Source: an uncultured Bacteroidales bacterium (GTDB lineage Bacteria > Bacteroidota > Bacteroidia > Bacteroidales > Paludibacteraceae). From it: a stretch of DNA of 56,933 nucleotides. A program made the translations under genes and the position numbers. Positions 1 to 8,741 of the stretch are shown here, piece by piece. Position 1 is the first letter of the stretch, and the number at the start of each line of letters is the position of its first letter. The stretch spans positions 1 through 56,933 of the forward strand of contig CAMOGT010000006.1 in assembly GCA_946614295.1 (NCBI GenBank), written 5' to 3'. The notes below the pieces were generated by a model. The model was not told the DNA's origin, searched no databases, and worked only from the letters and a program-made list of their open reading frames with translations.

Positions 1-2685
1 ATCGCTTCGGAACCGACGATGGCTACTATCGCCAAAGTGCCGGTAACCTACGTGGCGCCGACGGCTGTTGAAAACCTCGTTTATACCGCATCTAACCAGA
101 CCCTCATCGCAGCCGGTCAGACCAACGACGGTATCTTCGAGTACAGTCTCGACCCGACCCTGCCGGATAGCTGGAGTGCTGAACTGCCGCAGGCTATGAG
201 CGCCGGTACGTATAGTGTTTACTACCGCGTAAAGGGTGACCTCAACCACCTCGATTCGACGGCTGTTGATCCGATAGCTGTGACGATCGCCAAGGCTGAG
301 TTGACCGCTACCGCCGATAACAAGGCGATCATCTTCGGTGAGTTAGCTCCGCAGTTTACCGTTACCTATGCCGGCTGGCAAGGTGACGACGATGCTTCAG
401 ACCTGACCGGTGACATCGCATACGCTACCCCGTACGTACGAGGCAATAACGTAGACGAATACACGATTAAGCCGAGCGGCGTAGATGCTGCTAACTATAC
501 CATCACCTTCGTCGATGGTACGCTCACCGTGAACCGCAAGTCTGCTGAGTCCTCCGACATCATGGCGGCTCAGGAGGATGACGAGCAACTGGTTTACACC
601 AATGCTGTCAACAAACCGACCATCGTTGTGAAGGATACGACCCTCACGCTGACGGAAGAGAAGGACTACAAGCTGACCTTCGTCGGCCGCGGCGAGACCG
701 AGTACACCGAGTCCGCTACCGCTCCGACCCACGTAGGCGAGTACACGGCTAAGATAGAGTTCATCGGCAACTACAAGGATATGCTGACCGTGGACTTCAC
801 CATCTCCAAAGCTGAGCTGACCATCACCGCCGACGACAAAGAGAACATCTTCGGCGAGGAGGCTCCTGAGTTCACCGTAAGCTACGAAGGCTTCCTCGGC
901 ACGGACACCAAGGATGTCCTGACCGGCAGCCAGGCATACGCATGCGAATACGTCCGCGGTGATAATGTAGACGACTACACGATCATCCCGTCCGGCGTAG
1001 ATGCACATGATTATGCAATTACCTTCGTCAACGGCACGCTGACCGTGAACCGCAAGTCCGCTAAGGACGCTGACATCGCGGCAGCACAGCTCGCCGGCGA
1101 GGCACTCGTTTACGACGCCGAAGTCAACAGACCGACTATCGTGGTAACCGATACGACCCTCACCCTGACGGAGGACAAAGACTACGTGCTGACCTTCATC
1201 GGTACGGCTAATGACGCTTCTGTATATGAAGAGTCTGCCGTGGCTCCGACCAAGGCGGGTGACTACACCGCTATCGTAGCGTTTGTAGGCAACTATATCG
1301 ACACCCTGACGGTTGACTTCACGATTGCCAAGGCTCCGCTGACCATCACCGCGGATGATAAAGAGATGATCTACGGCGATGAGCATCCGGAATTCACCGT
1401 TTCGTATGACGGCTTCCTCGGTACCGATGACAACTCTGTACTGCTTGGTACACAGGGCTACAGCTGCAGTTACGCACCGGGCTCGTATATCGGTACCTAC
1501 GCGATCACTCCGAAGGATGTAGAGGCATACGATTACGCGATCACCTTCGTCGATGGTACGCTGACGGTCAACAAGGCAGTCGTATCGATCTCCGGCGCTG
1601 AGGCACAATGTGCTAAGTTCGCTGACGGTAACGCACAGGCAGTCGTTCTGCAGCAAGGTACGCTCAACGGCATCAAGCTCAACGACCCGATTGCACACGT
1701 CACTACGGCGGCTTACAGCTCCGCTGATGTGGCTGAGCACCTGACCGTCACCCTGTTCTACGAACTGACAGGCGATGCAGCGCTCCTTACCAACTACGAT
1801 CTGCAACCGACCTCTGAGGTCTTCTCTACCGAGGGCGTGATCATCGAGCCGATGATCCCGGATGACCAGCCGGCAGAGAAAGAAGATGAAGAGACCGAGA
1901 TAGAAGAAGGTATTGAGGTGTACGCTTACGGTTATTGCGACGGTAGCGGTTACAGCCTGCGTTACCACCTGGAGACCGGTATACCTGATCAGTACAAGAT
2001 CGAGTTCGCTGACAGCCGCTTCGCGGATATCGACTGGACGAATCTTGAGGTAACGGGTCCTGACGGCCATATCGACATCTTGATCCCGGTTGACCTGCCG
2101 ACAGGCGACTATACGATGACCGTCACCTTCCGTGACAGCCGCTTCGTATGGCTTGAGTCCAAACCGTTCGACGTGACGTTCCATGTGAACCTGCCGGAGA
2201 CCTTCATTACTCCGCTGTTCAACAACACGATCGCACTCGTAGATACCTGCAACTGCTTCACGGATATCCAGTGGTACTGGCGTGCTGATGAGAGCCAGTT
2301 GTGGCAACCGATCGAGGGAGCTACCGGTCACTACTACCACGTAGAAGGCAAACTGACGGGCGAGTACTTCGTACAAGCTCGTATGAACGGCGAACCGACC
2401 TACACCTGCGGTCAGGCAGACATGGAGACGCTCTACGGCGCCGACAAGCAGCAGCCGAAGGCAACCGTCAAGGCGTTCCCGAACCCGGTTGTTAACACCA
2501 CCACGGTGACCATCGAAAACTCGGAGAATTGGAACCACAGTCTGCGCGTAGTCAACCTCACCGGTGTCGAGATGTTCCGCACGACCTTCGAGGGCAACGA
2601 GACGGTAGTCCGCATGGACGGCTTCGTTCAAGGCAACTACATGATCTCCGTTGACGGCATCGTAGTCAAAGTAATGAAGAAATAA
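1..2685 (+). CDS. Secreted MBG-repeat protein with T9SS C-terminal domain (5' partial)
   Basis: The frame is open from base 1, so the true start lies outside the window; the first ATG is at 19. Counting from it, three MBG-like domains begin near residues 93, 266 and 439, a regular spacing of about 173 residues (about 520 bp). Each carries an FGE/YGD-x-x-PEFTVSY-type core and ends in GTLTVN. A second beta-rich repeat lies between them. Residues about 813-888 match a type A T9SS sorting domain (FPNPVVN, LTGVEM, QGNYMISVDG, ends KVMKK). It is probably exported through the type IX system and held on the cell surface as an adhesin or structural protein; that role is inferred from the domains only. 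Confidence 0.85.
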   Translation: MASEPTMATIAKVPVTYVAPTAVENLVYTASNQTLIAAGQTNDGIFEYSLDPTLPDSWSAELPQAMSAGTYSVYYRVKGDLNHLDSTAVDPIAVTIAKAELTATADNKAIIFGELAPQFTVTYAGWQGDDDASDLTGDIAYATPYVRGNNVDEYTIKPSGVDAANYTITFVDGTLTVNRKSAESSDIMAAQEDDEQLVYTNAVNKPTIVVKDTTLTLTEEKDYKLTFVGRGETEYTESATAPTHVGEYTAKIEFIGNYKDMLTVDFTISKAELTITADDKENIFGEEAPEFTVSYEGFLGTDTKDVLTGSQAYACEYVRGDNVDDYTIIPSGVDAHDYAITFVNGTLTVNRKSAKDADIAAAQLAGEALVYDAEVNRPTIVVTDTTLTLTEDKDYVLTFIGTANDASVYEESAVAPTKAGDYTAIVAFVGNYIDTLTVDFTIAKAPLTITADDKEMIYGDEHPEFTVSYDGFLGTDDNSVLLGTQGYSCSYAPGSYIGTYAITPKDVEAYDYAITFVDGTLTVNKAVVSISGAEAQCAKFADGNAQAVVLQQGTLNGIKLNDPIAHVTTAAYSSADVAEHLTVTLFYELTGDAALLTNYDLQPTSEVFSTEGVIIEPMIPDDQPAEKEDEETEIEEGIEVYAYGYCDGSGYSLRYHLETGIPDQYKIEFADSRFADIDWTNLEVTGPDGHIDILIPVDLPTGDYTMTVTFRDSRFVWLESKPFDVTFHVNLPETFITPLFNNTIALVDTCNCFTDIQWYWRADESQLWQPIEGATGHYYHVEGKLTGEYFVQARMNGEPTYTCGQADMETLYGADKQQPKATVKAFPNPVVNTTTVTIENSENWNHSLRVVNLTGVEMFRTTFEGNETVVRMDGFVQGNYMISVDGIVVKVMKK

Positions 2686-2790
2686 ATAGACCGCTAACGC
2701 TGAAAGAAGAAAGACCGTTTCACTAAAAGACAAAAGACATAAACGGCTTTGAGTCCCGCAGGGACGGTCTTTCTACTTTCTACTTTTATC
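2686..2790. repeat. Intergenic CTTT-heptamer array with mini-hairpin module
   Basis: Fills the spacer between the T9SS gene and the OmpA gene. It holds CTTTCTA heptamers on the plus strand near 2769-2790 and the same word in reverse complement near 2700-2740. A perfect 10-bp inverted repeat joins 2709-2718 to 2764-2773. The core GAG-TCCC-gca-GGGA-CGGT (about 2750-2768) is the mini-hairpin module seen at several other loci here. No -7 promoter box was found, so how the OmpA gene is expressed is not shown. Confidence 0.8.
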
Positions 2791-2804
2791 TAAATAACAT
2801 CATT

Positions 2805-4247
2805 ATGAAAACAAATCGTATATTTTCAATCATTGTTGCAGCGAGCATTGCTTTGACAGCCGTAGCTCAGCAAAGCGAGCATGACAACTACATCGGTGTT
2901 AACTTCGGCGGTGGTCTGAACTCTGCGCTGTACAAGCCGGCTAACGGTACACAGGGTCTGGGCTTCGGCTTCGACGCCGGTCTGCACTACGGTCATTTCT
3001 TCAACAAGACCGTCGGTCTGGGCGTAGGTGCTCAGTTCTCGTGGGCGAACGCGTATGCCACCTATAACTGGAACGAAGTGACGACGGGGCTCACGCACCC
3101 GTCCAACCCCAACACGCCGTATAACCTCACCACGGGCTTCAGCAACTTCGTGGAGCGGCAGAACATCGGCTATCTCTCCATCCCGGTAGAGGTGCTGTTC
3201 CGCAAGAAACTCAACGACCGCGCCGCCTTCATCGGCGGAGTGGGTCTGGCGCTGGACCTGCCTCTCTACGGCAAGTATCTCGCCAAGGGCGGCAGCTACA
3301 GCACGACGGGTGTCTTCCCCGCGCTCGGTAACTACTCTATCGAGAACATGCCGGAGCACGGCTTCAGCACCTATACGACGACGCAGGGCGCCAAGTGGAA
3401 CAACCGCGCGAAGGTAGGCGGATCGGTCATCGCCGACCTCGGCTTCCGCGTAGCGATGAACGACAACTGGGGCATGTACTTCGGTCTGTACGCCGGCTAT
3501 GGCTTCACCAACCTCTTGGGCGGAGCCAAGACGGAGGAGATGATCATGATCAACGCCGCCGACCCCTCCAAGATCGACTACCGCGGTACGTTCGACTCCA
3601 ACGAGGCATCCAAAGCCAACCTCATCCGTGCGGGTGTGAAGATAGCCATCGACTTCGGTTGGGGCGATAATAAGTCTAAAGCCAAGGAGGCGGAGCGTCT
3701 GGCGCGCGAGATGGCAGTCCGTGACTCCATCGCCGCTGCCGAGACAGAGGCTGCACGACTCGCCGCAGAAAAAGCAGAACAAGAGCGTATCGCAGCAGAG
3801 AAAGCGGCTGCAGCAAAAGCAGAAGCTGAACGTATCGCAGCCGAGAAAGCAGCGGCTGAGAAAGCTGAAGCAGAGCGTATTGCTGCAGAGAAGGCCTTCA
3901 GACAAAGCGTGGAAACTATTACTATTCACTTCGATGTAGAAGGTGCCAAACTGAATATTCCGGAGGCAGAGAAAGCGGTAGTGGACGAACTGTGCGAGAA
4001 GATGAAAGCCGACCAGTCCATCAAGATCGTCATCACCGGTCATACCGATAACTACGGTGACCCGCGTCAGAACCTCGAGTTCTTCGGTCTCAGACGTGCG
4101 GAGTCTCTGCGTGACTACATGGTAAAGAACGGCGTGCCCGCCGACCAGATCCGCTGCGAGTCCAAGGGTCAGACCGAGCCTGTCGCTCCGAACGACACAC
4201 GGGCTAATCGCGCAAAGAACCGCCGTGCCGAGATCCGGTTCGAGTAA
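2805..4247 (+). CDS. OmpA-family outer membrane protein with Ala/Glu/Lys coiled coil
   Basis: 480 aa. A signal peptide (cleavage probably after AVAQ, about residue 22) is followed by a beta-rich barrel-like region to about 290. A long Ala/Glu/Lys coiled coil with repeated AERIAAEKAA units covers about 293-365, and an OmpA peptidoglycan-binding domain about 368-480. That domain shows GHTDNYG, the FFGLRRAESLRDYM helix and NRAKNRRAEIRFE. It likely tethers the outer membrane to peptidoglycan, with the coiled coil as a periplasmic spacer. A heptamer array and terminator follow the stop codon. Confidence 0.9.
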   Translation: MKTNRIFSIIVAASIALTAVAQQSEHDNYIGVNFGGGLNSALYKPANGTQGLGFGFDAGLHYGHFFNKTVGLGVGAQFSWANAYATYNWNEVTTGLTHPSNPNTPYNLTTGFSNFVERQNIGYLSIPVEVLFRKKLNDRAAFIGGVGLALDLPLYGKYLAKGGSYSTTGVFPALGNYSIENMPEHGFSTYTTTQGAKWNNRAKVGGSVIADLGFRVAMNDNWGMYFGLYAGYGFTNLLGGAKTEEMIMINAADPSKIDYRGTFDSNEASKANLIRAGVKIAIDFGWGDNKSKAKEAERLAREMAVRDSIAAAETEAARLAAEKAEQERIAAEKAAAAKAEAERIAAEKAAAEKAEAERIAAEKAFRQSVETITIHFDVEGAKLNIPEAEKAVVDELCEKMKADQSIKIVITGHTDNYGDPRQNLEFFGLRRAESLRDYMVKNGVPADQIRCESKGQTEPVAPNDTRANRAKNRRAEIRFE

Positions 4248-4248
4248 T

Positions 4249-4283
4249 GGCGAAAGGCGAAAGGTTATTGGCTAAAGGTTTTA
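4249..4283 (+). repeat. GGCGAAA-type heptamer array (5 units)
   Basis: Five consecutive 7-bp units beginning GGCGAAA, GGCGAAA and then degenerating, starting one base after the OmpA stop codon. It lies directly before the terminator hairpin. Confidence 0.85.
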
Positions 4284-4285
4284 AG

Positions 4286-4314
4286 AAAAATCGTCCTTCG
4301 GGGCGATTTTTTTT
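4286..4314 (+). terminator. Rho-independent terminator of the OmpA gene
   Basis: Seven-pair stem ATCGTCC/GGGCGAT closed by a TTCG tetraloop, followed by eight T. The T-run leads straight into the -33 element of the next promoter, giving a fused terminator-promoter block. Confidence 0.9.
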
Positions 4315-4343
4315 GCATATGTCAGAAAAAAGTTGTACCTTTG
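4313..4343 (+). promoter_or_regulatory. Promoter of the CE12-like esterase
   Basis: TTGCATATGTCA (4313-4324), 11-bp spacer, TACCTTTG (4336-4343). A start expected near 4348-4350 leaves about 20 nt of leader before the ATG at 4371, and rules out the TTG at 4341 as the start codon. Confidence 0.85.
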
Positions 4344-4370
4344 CCATCGGAATTCAAACTTATTACTACC

Positions 4371-5720
4371 ATGCGAAAGATTATTTCCTTTGTACTTTGT
4401 ACATTGTCCCTTTGCACCTTATCTGCCGCTCCGCGGCGTGTACACACGATCGGCGACAGCACGATGAGCGAGTACAAACCCGCAGCAACGCCCAAACGCG
4501 GCTGGGGCATGTACCTCCAGGCGTTCTTCAATGCCGACTCCGTAACCGTCAACAACCGCGGCAAGAGCGGTGCCTCCACCCGCACGTTCTACGAGACGGA
4601 CAACCTCTGGCCGTCCGTCAAGAGACAGATGAAAGCGGGCGACTACCTCATCATCCAGTTCGCCCACAACGACGAGAAATGCAAGGGCGAGGACGTGTAT
4701 GTGGAGAACGCGCGTTTGCGCGCCGAGGGCAAGGACACGCTCACCGACATGCGCGGCACGGAGCCCAACACGACCTACAAGGAGTATCTGCGGACCTATA
4801 TCCGCGAGGCACGCGAGATGGGCGTGACGCCGATCCTGATGAGCCCTATCTGCCGCGCGTATTTCAAGAACGGCAAGATCAATGACGAAGGGCAACACAA
4901 GCTTTCAGCGGTCAGCCATCAGCCATCAGAGGCAGGAGACAAAGATTATGTCCGTTGCATGCGTGAGGTGGCGGAGGAGATGATGGTGCCGTTCCTGGAC
5001 ATGACCGCCCGCAGCCGCGAGTTCTACGAACAGGAGGGTCAGAGCTACTGCATGAGCAACTATTTCAACTGCGGCGACAAGACGCATACCTCGGCTGCCG
5101 GCGGCATGGCGATCGCCTCGCTGGCATACGAACTGATTAACAACTCGCCGGAGTTGGAGGAGATGCACCCGTGGCTCGTCTTCCCGTCCAAAGAGGCTTA
5201 TACCGCCTATGCGCAGAACATCGAAGAGCGCGGCAAGAAAGCGGCTTTTGCGGCAAAAGGAACGCCGGTTGAGTTACGAATGACGAATGACGAATTACGA
5301 ATGCTGAATATGGAGCCCGGCAAGAAGGGTTACGTAGCGGCAGGCGGTCTCTGGCCGGCAGGCGAGATAGACGAGGTAGCCAACCGCTATATCGAGTACA
5401 CCATCGCGGCGGAGAAGAAGAAAGGCCTCGTCATCGAGCATATCACCCTACCCCTCAAGGCGATCGGCGGCGCGGGCATGAATATCCATATCAACTACGG
5501 TTTCGGCGAGGAGTTCAGCGGCGTGACGACTATCTACGAAAACACGGCGCTACCGAAGAACAAAGAGATCGTCATTAAACTCGACCAGCCGATTCTCGTA
5601 CCCGCCGGACAGACGCTGCACCTGCGTATCCTGCCGTGGTACGACTCCAACGGCAAGCCGCAAGGCAAGAAGTTCCTGAGATTAGGAGAACTGGAAGTAG
5701 CCGGAAAGCGACTGAACTAA
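4371..5720 (+). CDS. SGNH-hydrolase, rhamnogalacturonan acetylesterase-like (CE12)
   Basis: 449 aa with a signal peptide (MRKIISFVLCTL...SAAP). SGNH blocks: IGDSTMSEY near residue 22 (nucleophile Ser), NNRGKSGAST (block with Gly), QFAHNDEK (Asn block), and GDKTHTSAAG (Asp/His of the catalytic triad). This order is typical of CE12 rhamnogalacturonan acetylesterases, which remove acetyl groups from pectin. A C-terminal beta-sandwich-like region (about 310-449) follows. The ATG at 4371 was chosen because the -7 box ends at 4343. Two heptamer arrays lie in frame between conserved blocks (4905-4932, 5274-5308), and CTTTGTA repeats also lie in the signal-peptide coding region (4388-4401). Confidence 0.85.
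   Translation: MRKIISFVLCTLSLCTLSAAPRRVHTIGDSTMSEYKPAATPKRGWGMYLQAFFNADSVTVNNRGKSGASTRTFYETDNLWPSVKRQMKAGDYLIIQFAHNDEKCKGEDVYVENARLRAEGKDTLTDMRGTEPNTTYKEYLRTYIREAREMGVTPILMSPICRAYFKNGKINDEGQHKLSAVSHQPSEAGDKDYVRCMREVAEEMMVPFLDMTARSREFYEQEGQSYCMSNYFNCGDKTHTSAAGGMAIASLAYELINNSPELEEMHPWLVFPSKEAYTAYAQNIEERGKKAAFAAKGTPVELRMTNDELRMLNMEPGKKGYVAAGGLWPAGEIDEVANRYIEYTIAAEKKKGLVIEHITLPLKAIGGAGMNIHINYGFGEEFSGVTTIYENTALPKNKEIVIKLDQPILVPAGQTLHLRILPWYDSNGKPQGKKFLRLGELEVAGKRLN
4905..4932 (+). repeat. TCAGCCA heptamer array inside the esterase gene
   Basis: Four 7-bp units of the TCAGCCA type. It encodes a low-complexity loop (LSAVSHQPSEA) just before the region leading to the catalytic His. It is the reverse-complement word of the array at 34973-35028. 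Confidence 0.85.
5274..5308 (+). repeat. TTACGAA/TGACGAA heptamer array inside the esterase gene
   Basis: Five 7-bp units encoding ELRMTNDELRMLN, a peptide with an internal 7-residue repeat, at the linker between the catalytic domain and the C-terminal beta domain. The same word, reversed, forms the spacer at 54275-54309. Confidence 0.9.
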
Positions 5721-5722
5721 AC

Positions 5723-5754
5723 AATTAAAGCCACCCACAAAGGTGGCTTTAATT
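5723..5754. terminator. Bidirectional terminator between convergent genes
   Basis: Perfect 13-bp stem AATTAAAGCCACC/GGTGGCTTTAATT around a 6-nt loop, with A/T-rich arms on both sides. It lies between the esterase (+) and the exbD operon (-). Confidence 0.9.
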
Positions 5755-5760
5755 TATTCG

Positions 5761-5797
5761 CTTTCTACTTTGAGCAAAGCGGTCTTTCGACTTTCTG
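5761..5797. repeat. CTTT-heptamer array with GAG-n-CGGT core
   Basis: Units CTTTCTA, CTTTGAG, then the core caaagCGGT, then CTTTCGA and CTTTCTG. It lies between the bidirectional terminator and the stop codon of the last exbD gene. Confidence 0.85.
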
Positions 5798-5801
5798 CTC
5801 C

Positions 5802-6272
5802 TTAGTAACTTGTACGCTGCGTAGCAGCATAACTGATCTTCAGTGCGTATGCGCGACGGAGCTCCTGTTTGATGTCAGCGATGACACCCATCTTGGTCTC
5901 CTTGTCGGCTTTGATAGAGACAGTCATCAAGCCCTGGTCTGACTCCTTCATGGAGGAACGCTCGTTGACGATGTACTCGCCAATCTCCTTTACCTCCGCG
6001 AACTGGTCGTTGAGCTGGATACGGGTCTCCGCACCGTACTGCTTGCGGAACTCTGCGGTCGGGGTACCGACGTAGATATAGCGCACAAGGGATTTATTCT
6101 CCAACTTGGTGAGCTCCGTTGCCTGCGGGTTCTTGAACTGCACCTTGTAGCTGACCTCTTTCATGGACGTAACGGACATGAAGAAGAACAGCAGCATGAA
6201 GATAATATCAGGGAGGGACGACGTATTCAACGCCGGCATCTCACGTTTCTCATTTCTACGTATCTTAGCCAT
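5802..6272 (-). CDS. exbD: ExbD/TolR-family biopolymer transport protein
   Basis: 156 aa. A short basic cytoplasmic N-terminus and one membrane segment (about 18-36, SLPDIIFMLLFFFMSVTSM) precede a periplasmic domain. The Asp of the LPDIIFM segment is the proton-relay residue of the family. With ExbB it would couple the proton-motive force to TonB or Tol-type outer membrane energisation. Last gene of the exbB-X-exbD-exbD run, 2 nt after the preceding exbD. Confidence 0.88.
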   Translation of the reverse strand: MAKIRRNEKREMPALNTSSLPDIIFMLLFFFMSVTSMKEVSYKVQFKNPQATELTKLENKSLVRYIYVGTPTAEFRKQYGAETRIQLNDQFAEVKEIGEYIVNERSSMKESDQGLMTVSIKADKETKMGVIADIKQELRRAYALKISYAATQRTSY

Positions 6273-6274
6273 AA

Positions 6275-6853
6275 TCAGTTACCGTAATTTTTAGGTTCAG
6301 CCTCCGAAATCTTCTGAGGATAGATCTTCTGGATCTTTTTCTGCTGCTCCTCATCGAGATCGTTGTAGCTCTTGTGGAAATACTTCTGCGCGCACTCTTC
6401 ACGCAATTCATTATAAGCGGCTACGAGTTCGTTCTGTACGTCGAGGTATGCCTGGTACTGCGTATCGACATCGTTCTGGACGGAGATGACGTGGTCCCTG
6501 GTGTACTTGAGGACACCGAACGGAGCGCCGAAATCTTCCTCCACGAGTTTCGGATAGTAGTCCGCATTCTCTTCGTTCTTAATGAACTTCTTAGCGTTCT
6601 CTCTCAGTTGCTTCACATCCATCAACTGGCCTTGCACCATAAGTTGGTTAGCAGAGTTGATTTTGACAACCAACAGGTTGCGCTTGTTGATATCCTTATC
6701 CTCTACCTTCTGGTCGGGGGGGATAGGAGCAGGCAGACGGCGAGCCAGTCCCTGGTTCACATCCATAGAGGTGGTCACCAGGAAGAAAATCAGCAACAGG
6801 AACGAGATGTCAGCCATGGAGCTGGCGTTGATCTGTGGGACTTTCTTTGCCAT
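6275..6853 (-). CDS. exbD: ExbD/TolR-family biopolymer transport protein (long form)
   Basis: 192 aa. Its N-terminus resembles that of the downstream gene (INASSMADISFLLLIFFLVTTSM, about residues 8-30) and keeps the membrane Asp (MADISF). The periplasmic domain is longer and contains a charged helix-rich tail (about 125-192). Paired, non-identical exbD genes next to one exbB are common in Bacteroidetes. No tonB gene follows in this window. Confidence 0.88.
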   Translation of the reverse strand: MAKKVPQINASSMADISFLLLIFFLVTTSMDVNQGLARRLPAPIPPDQKVEDKDINKRNLLVVKINSANQLMVQGQLMDVKQLRENAKKFIKNEENADYYPKLVEEDFGAPFGVLKYTRDHVISVQNDVDTQYQAYLDVQNELVAAYNELREECAQKYFHKSYNDLDEEQQKKIQKIYPQKISEAEPKNYGN

Positions 6854-6865
6854 GATAAATGTGTT

Positions 6866-7345
6866 TTACTTCGACAGTTTTTTAGTATAGCAGTATCCCC
6901 AGATCATCGTACCGATGGTAGCGAGAATGAGGAAATAGCATGCGTAGATTACCGCATCAGCCATCTGAGCCCAGAAACCTTCGTTGTCCGTACCCTCATA
7001 ACCGATGATATTGATTTTCTCCGGGCTACCGAGCAACCAGCAGACGCACGCCAGAACGATGAAGCCGCATACTACGCCGAGGGTCATATAGGCCTTGCGG
7101 CGGTTGTTCTTCCAGTTATTGGCGAAATCTACGACTACGACAGCCAGAGTGATCAGAACTACGATTCCGAAGAGGATGTAGTTCCAGATGAGGAATGCAT
7201 CGGTGAAACGAGGGATATCCAGGAAATCACCGGCAACCTCCAGACTACCGTTCGAGCCGCCGAGGAAGAACAGCGCGATGAACGCGATGCCCAGTCCCAG
7301 AAGGGTCCAAAGGGTAATCTTAGGAATCATTTTATAGTTTTTCAT
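6866..7345 (-). CDS. Small multi-pass membrane protein between exbB and exbD
   Basis: 159 aa from the ATG at 7345; the upstream in-frame TTG at 7354 is less likely. Four hydrophobic segments are visible: about 8-27 (TLWTLLGLGIAFIALFF), 52-72, 86-105 and 132-152. No catalytic motif was recognised. Its place between exbB and the exbD pair, in the same direction with short spacing, suggests an accessory subunit of the same energising complex; this rests on position alone. Confidence 0.75.
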   Translation of the reverse strand: MKNYKMIPKITLWTLLGLGIAFIALFFLGGSNGSLEVAGDFLDIPRFTDAFLIWNYILFGIVVLITLAVVVVDFANNWKNNRRKAYMTLGVVCGFIVLACVCWLLGSPEKINIIGYEGTDNEGFWAQMADAVIYACYFLILATIGTMIWGYCYTKKLSK

Positions 7346-7379
7346 AATGCTCAAAATTTAAATTAATTGTTCGTGTACA

Positions 7380-7399
7380 ATCAGCCAAACGTGGCTGAT
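7380..7399 (-). other. Intercistronic hairpin after exbB
   Basis: Perfect 8-bp stem ATCAGCCA/TGGCTGAT with a 4-nt loop in the 58-nt gap between exbB and the next gene. There is no U-tract, so an mRNA-stabilising or processing hairpin setting subunit ratios is more likely than a full terminator. Confidence 0.6.
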
Positions 7400-7403
7400 A
7401 CAA

Positions 7404-8225
7404 TTACTTCTTCTGAGCCTTGTCGTACTCTACTACGATGTCGAGCAGGCTGATGGAGCTATCCTCCATTTCGTTAACCAGACCCTCAACGAGCGAAAGG
7501 ATATAGTTGTAGAACAACTGCAGAACGACTGCGATGATCAAACCGAGGAGGGTGGTCAACAGAGCGACCTTGATACCGCCGGCAACAACGGTTGCAGAGA
7601 TATCACCAACCTGCTGGATCTTATCGAATGCCTCGATCATACCGATGATGGTACCCAAGAATCCGAGAGACGGAGCGATAGCGATGAAGAGGGTGATCCA
7701 AGAGAGGTTCTTCTCCAAGAGACCGAGCTGAACGCCACCGTAGGAAGCAACAGTCTTCTCAACTACGTCGATACCCTCGTCGTAACGGCTGAGACCCTGA
7801 TAGAAGATCGAAGCAACCGGACCACGCGTATTGCGGCAAACCTCCAGTGCTTTCTCGATACCGCCCTGCTTGAGAGCAGCCTCTACATCAGCGAGCAGTT
7901 TCTTGGTGTTGGTCTTGCTGAGCGAGAGATAGATGATACGCTCGATACAGAGAGCCAAACCGAAAACGAGAGTAACGAGGGTCAGTGCCATAAAGCCTGC
8001 ACCACCTTCGATGAACTTGGTTTTCAGGGTTTTGTGGAGAGCTACCAGACCGCCAGCCTCTTCAGCCGGAGCCTCTGCTACTTCTTCAACTGCAGGAGCA
8101 GCTGCTTCTTCTACTTGTTCCTGAGCAGCTTCCTCAGCGGGAGCAGCTGCCTCTTGTGCCATTACTGCGGCGCTACCAAAGGTAAGCATAGCCAGCACTG
8201 TAAGGGTTGCAAATACTTTTTTCAT
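7404..8225 (-). CDS. exbB: MotA/TolQ/ExbB proton-channel family protein
   Basis: 273 aa. A signal-like N-terminus (MKKVFATLTVLAMLTFGSAAVMAQ) is followed by an Ala/Glu/Pro-rich stretch (about 24-60), then the ExbB core with membrane segments near 78-98, 172-197 and 215-240. Family features include APSLGFLGTIIGMIEAF and the long cytoplasmic helix between the first two core segments. The N-terminal extension is frequent in Bacteroidetes ExbB proteins. First gene of the run; no TAnnTTTG box was found in the short leader, so it may depend on readthrough from the tRNA-Ser/repeat region upstream. Confidence 0.9.
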   Translation of the reverse strand: MKKVFATLTVLAMLTFGSAAVMAQEAAAPAEEAAQEQVEEAAAPAVEEVAEAPAEEAGGLVALHKTLKTKFIEGGAGFMALTLVTLVFGLALCIERIIYLSLSKTNTKKLLADVEAALKQGGIEKALEVCRNTRGPVASIFYQGLSRYDEGIDVVEKTVASYGGVQLGLLEKNLSWITLFIAIAPSLGFLGTIIGMIEAFDKIQQVGDISATVVAGGIKVALLTTLLGLIIAVVLQLFYNYILSLVEGLVNEMEDSSISLLDIVVEYDKAQKK

Positions 8226-8293
8226 GAGAATAAAATGTTAATTAAATTATTTGTGTTTGTTGTATTTTCGGTTAATCTTTTTGCGGAGAACCT

Positions 8294-8653
8294 CTCCACG
8301 GGGATTTCTTATCTCGCTCTGCTCGAACGATTACTTCTTCGTAATCCCCACAAGCTGCCGCTGGCACCTTGTTCAAAGCTTTTGCATCTATCCGTGTCCG
8401 TAAGCAAGCTTACTTCCCCGGCTTGACGCTCTCCACGGGGATTGCTTCGTAATCCCCACAAGCTGCCGCTGGCACCTTGTTCAAAGCTTTTGCATCTATC
8501 CGTGTCCGTAAGCAAGCTTACTTCCCCGGCTCGACGCTCTCCACGGGGATTGCTTCGTAATCCCCACAGTCTGCCACGGGCATCCTGTGCAATCCATTGC
8601 CAATGTTTGCTTGCTCAAGCAAGCTTGGACAGACAAACCTTGTCAATGTCTTG
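8294..8653 (-). repeat. Modular hairpin repeat array downstream of tRNA-Ser(GGA)
   Basis: Three diverged copies of a block starting ctccacgggg, at 8294, 8431 and 8539. Copies 2 and 3 are 108 bp apart; copy 1 carries an extra 29 bp. Each later copy contains a perfect hairpin GGGGATT/AATCCCC around gcttcgt (8437-8457, 8545-8565). The part nearest the tRNA (about 8570-8653) closely matches the 3' flank of the second tRNA-Ser gene (12306-12393). No credible protein is encoded. Together with the leader it fills the whole 8226-8653 gap. Confidence 0.88.
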
Positions 8654-8741
8654 CGGAGAGACGGGGATTCGAACCCCGGAAACCCTTTTGGAGTTTACAC
8701 GCTTTCCAGGCGTGCCTCTTCAACCACTCGAGCATCTCTCC
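8654..8741 (-). tRNA. tRNA-Ser(GGA)
   Basis: 88 nt with the 7-bp acceptor stem GGAGAGA/TCTCTCC, anticodon loop CTGGAAA between CACGC and GCGTG (anticodon GGA), long class II variable arm, and T-loop GGTTCGAATCC. The discriminator base is G and CCA is not encoded. Confidence 0.96.

Noticed and set aside
397..2733. 778-aa open frame on the minus strand across the T9SS gene
   Set aside because: Antisense shadow caused by codon bias of the plus-strand MBG repeats; no domain, no promoter, and the plus-strand protein has clear domains.
2826..4043. 405-aa minus-strand frame opposite the OmpA gene
   Set aside because: Shadow of a gene with clear signal peptide and OmpA domain; composition Leu/Arg/Val-rich without motifs.
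4341..4370. Upstream in-frame TTG start for the esterase
   Set aside because: It lies inside the -7 box of the promoter, so it is not transcribed.
8294..8653. Possible CRISPR array
   Set aside because: Repeat unit about 108 bp without regular short spacers, and no cas genes in the window.
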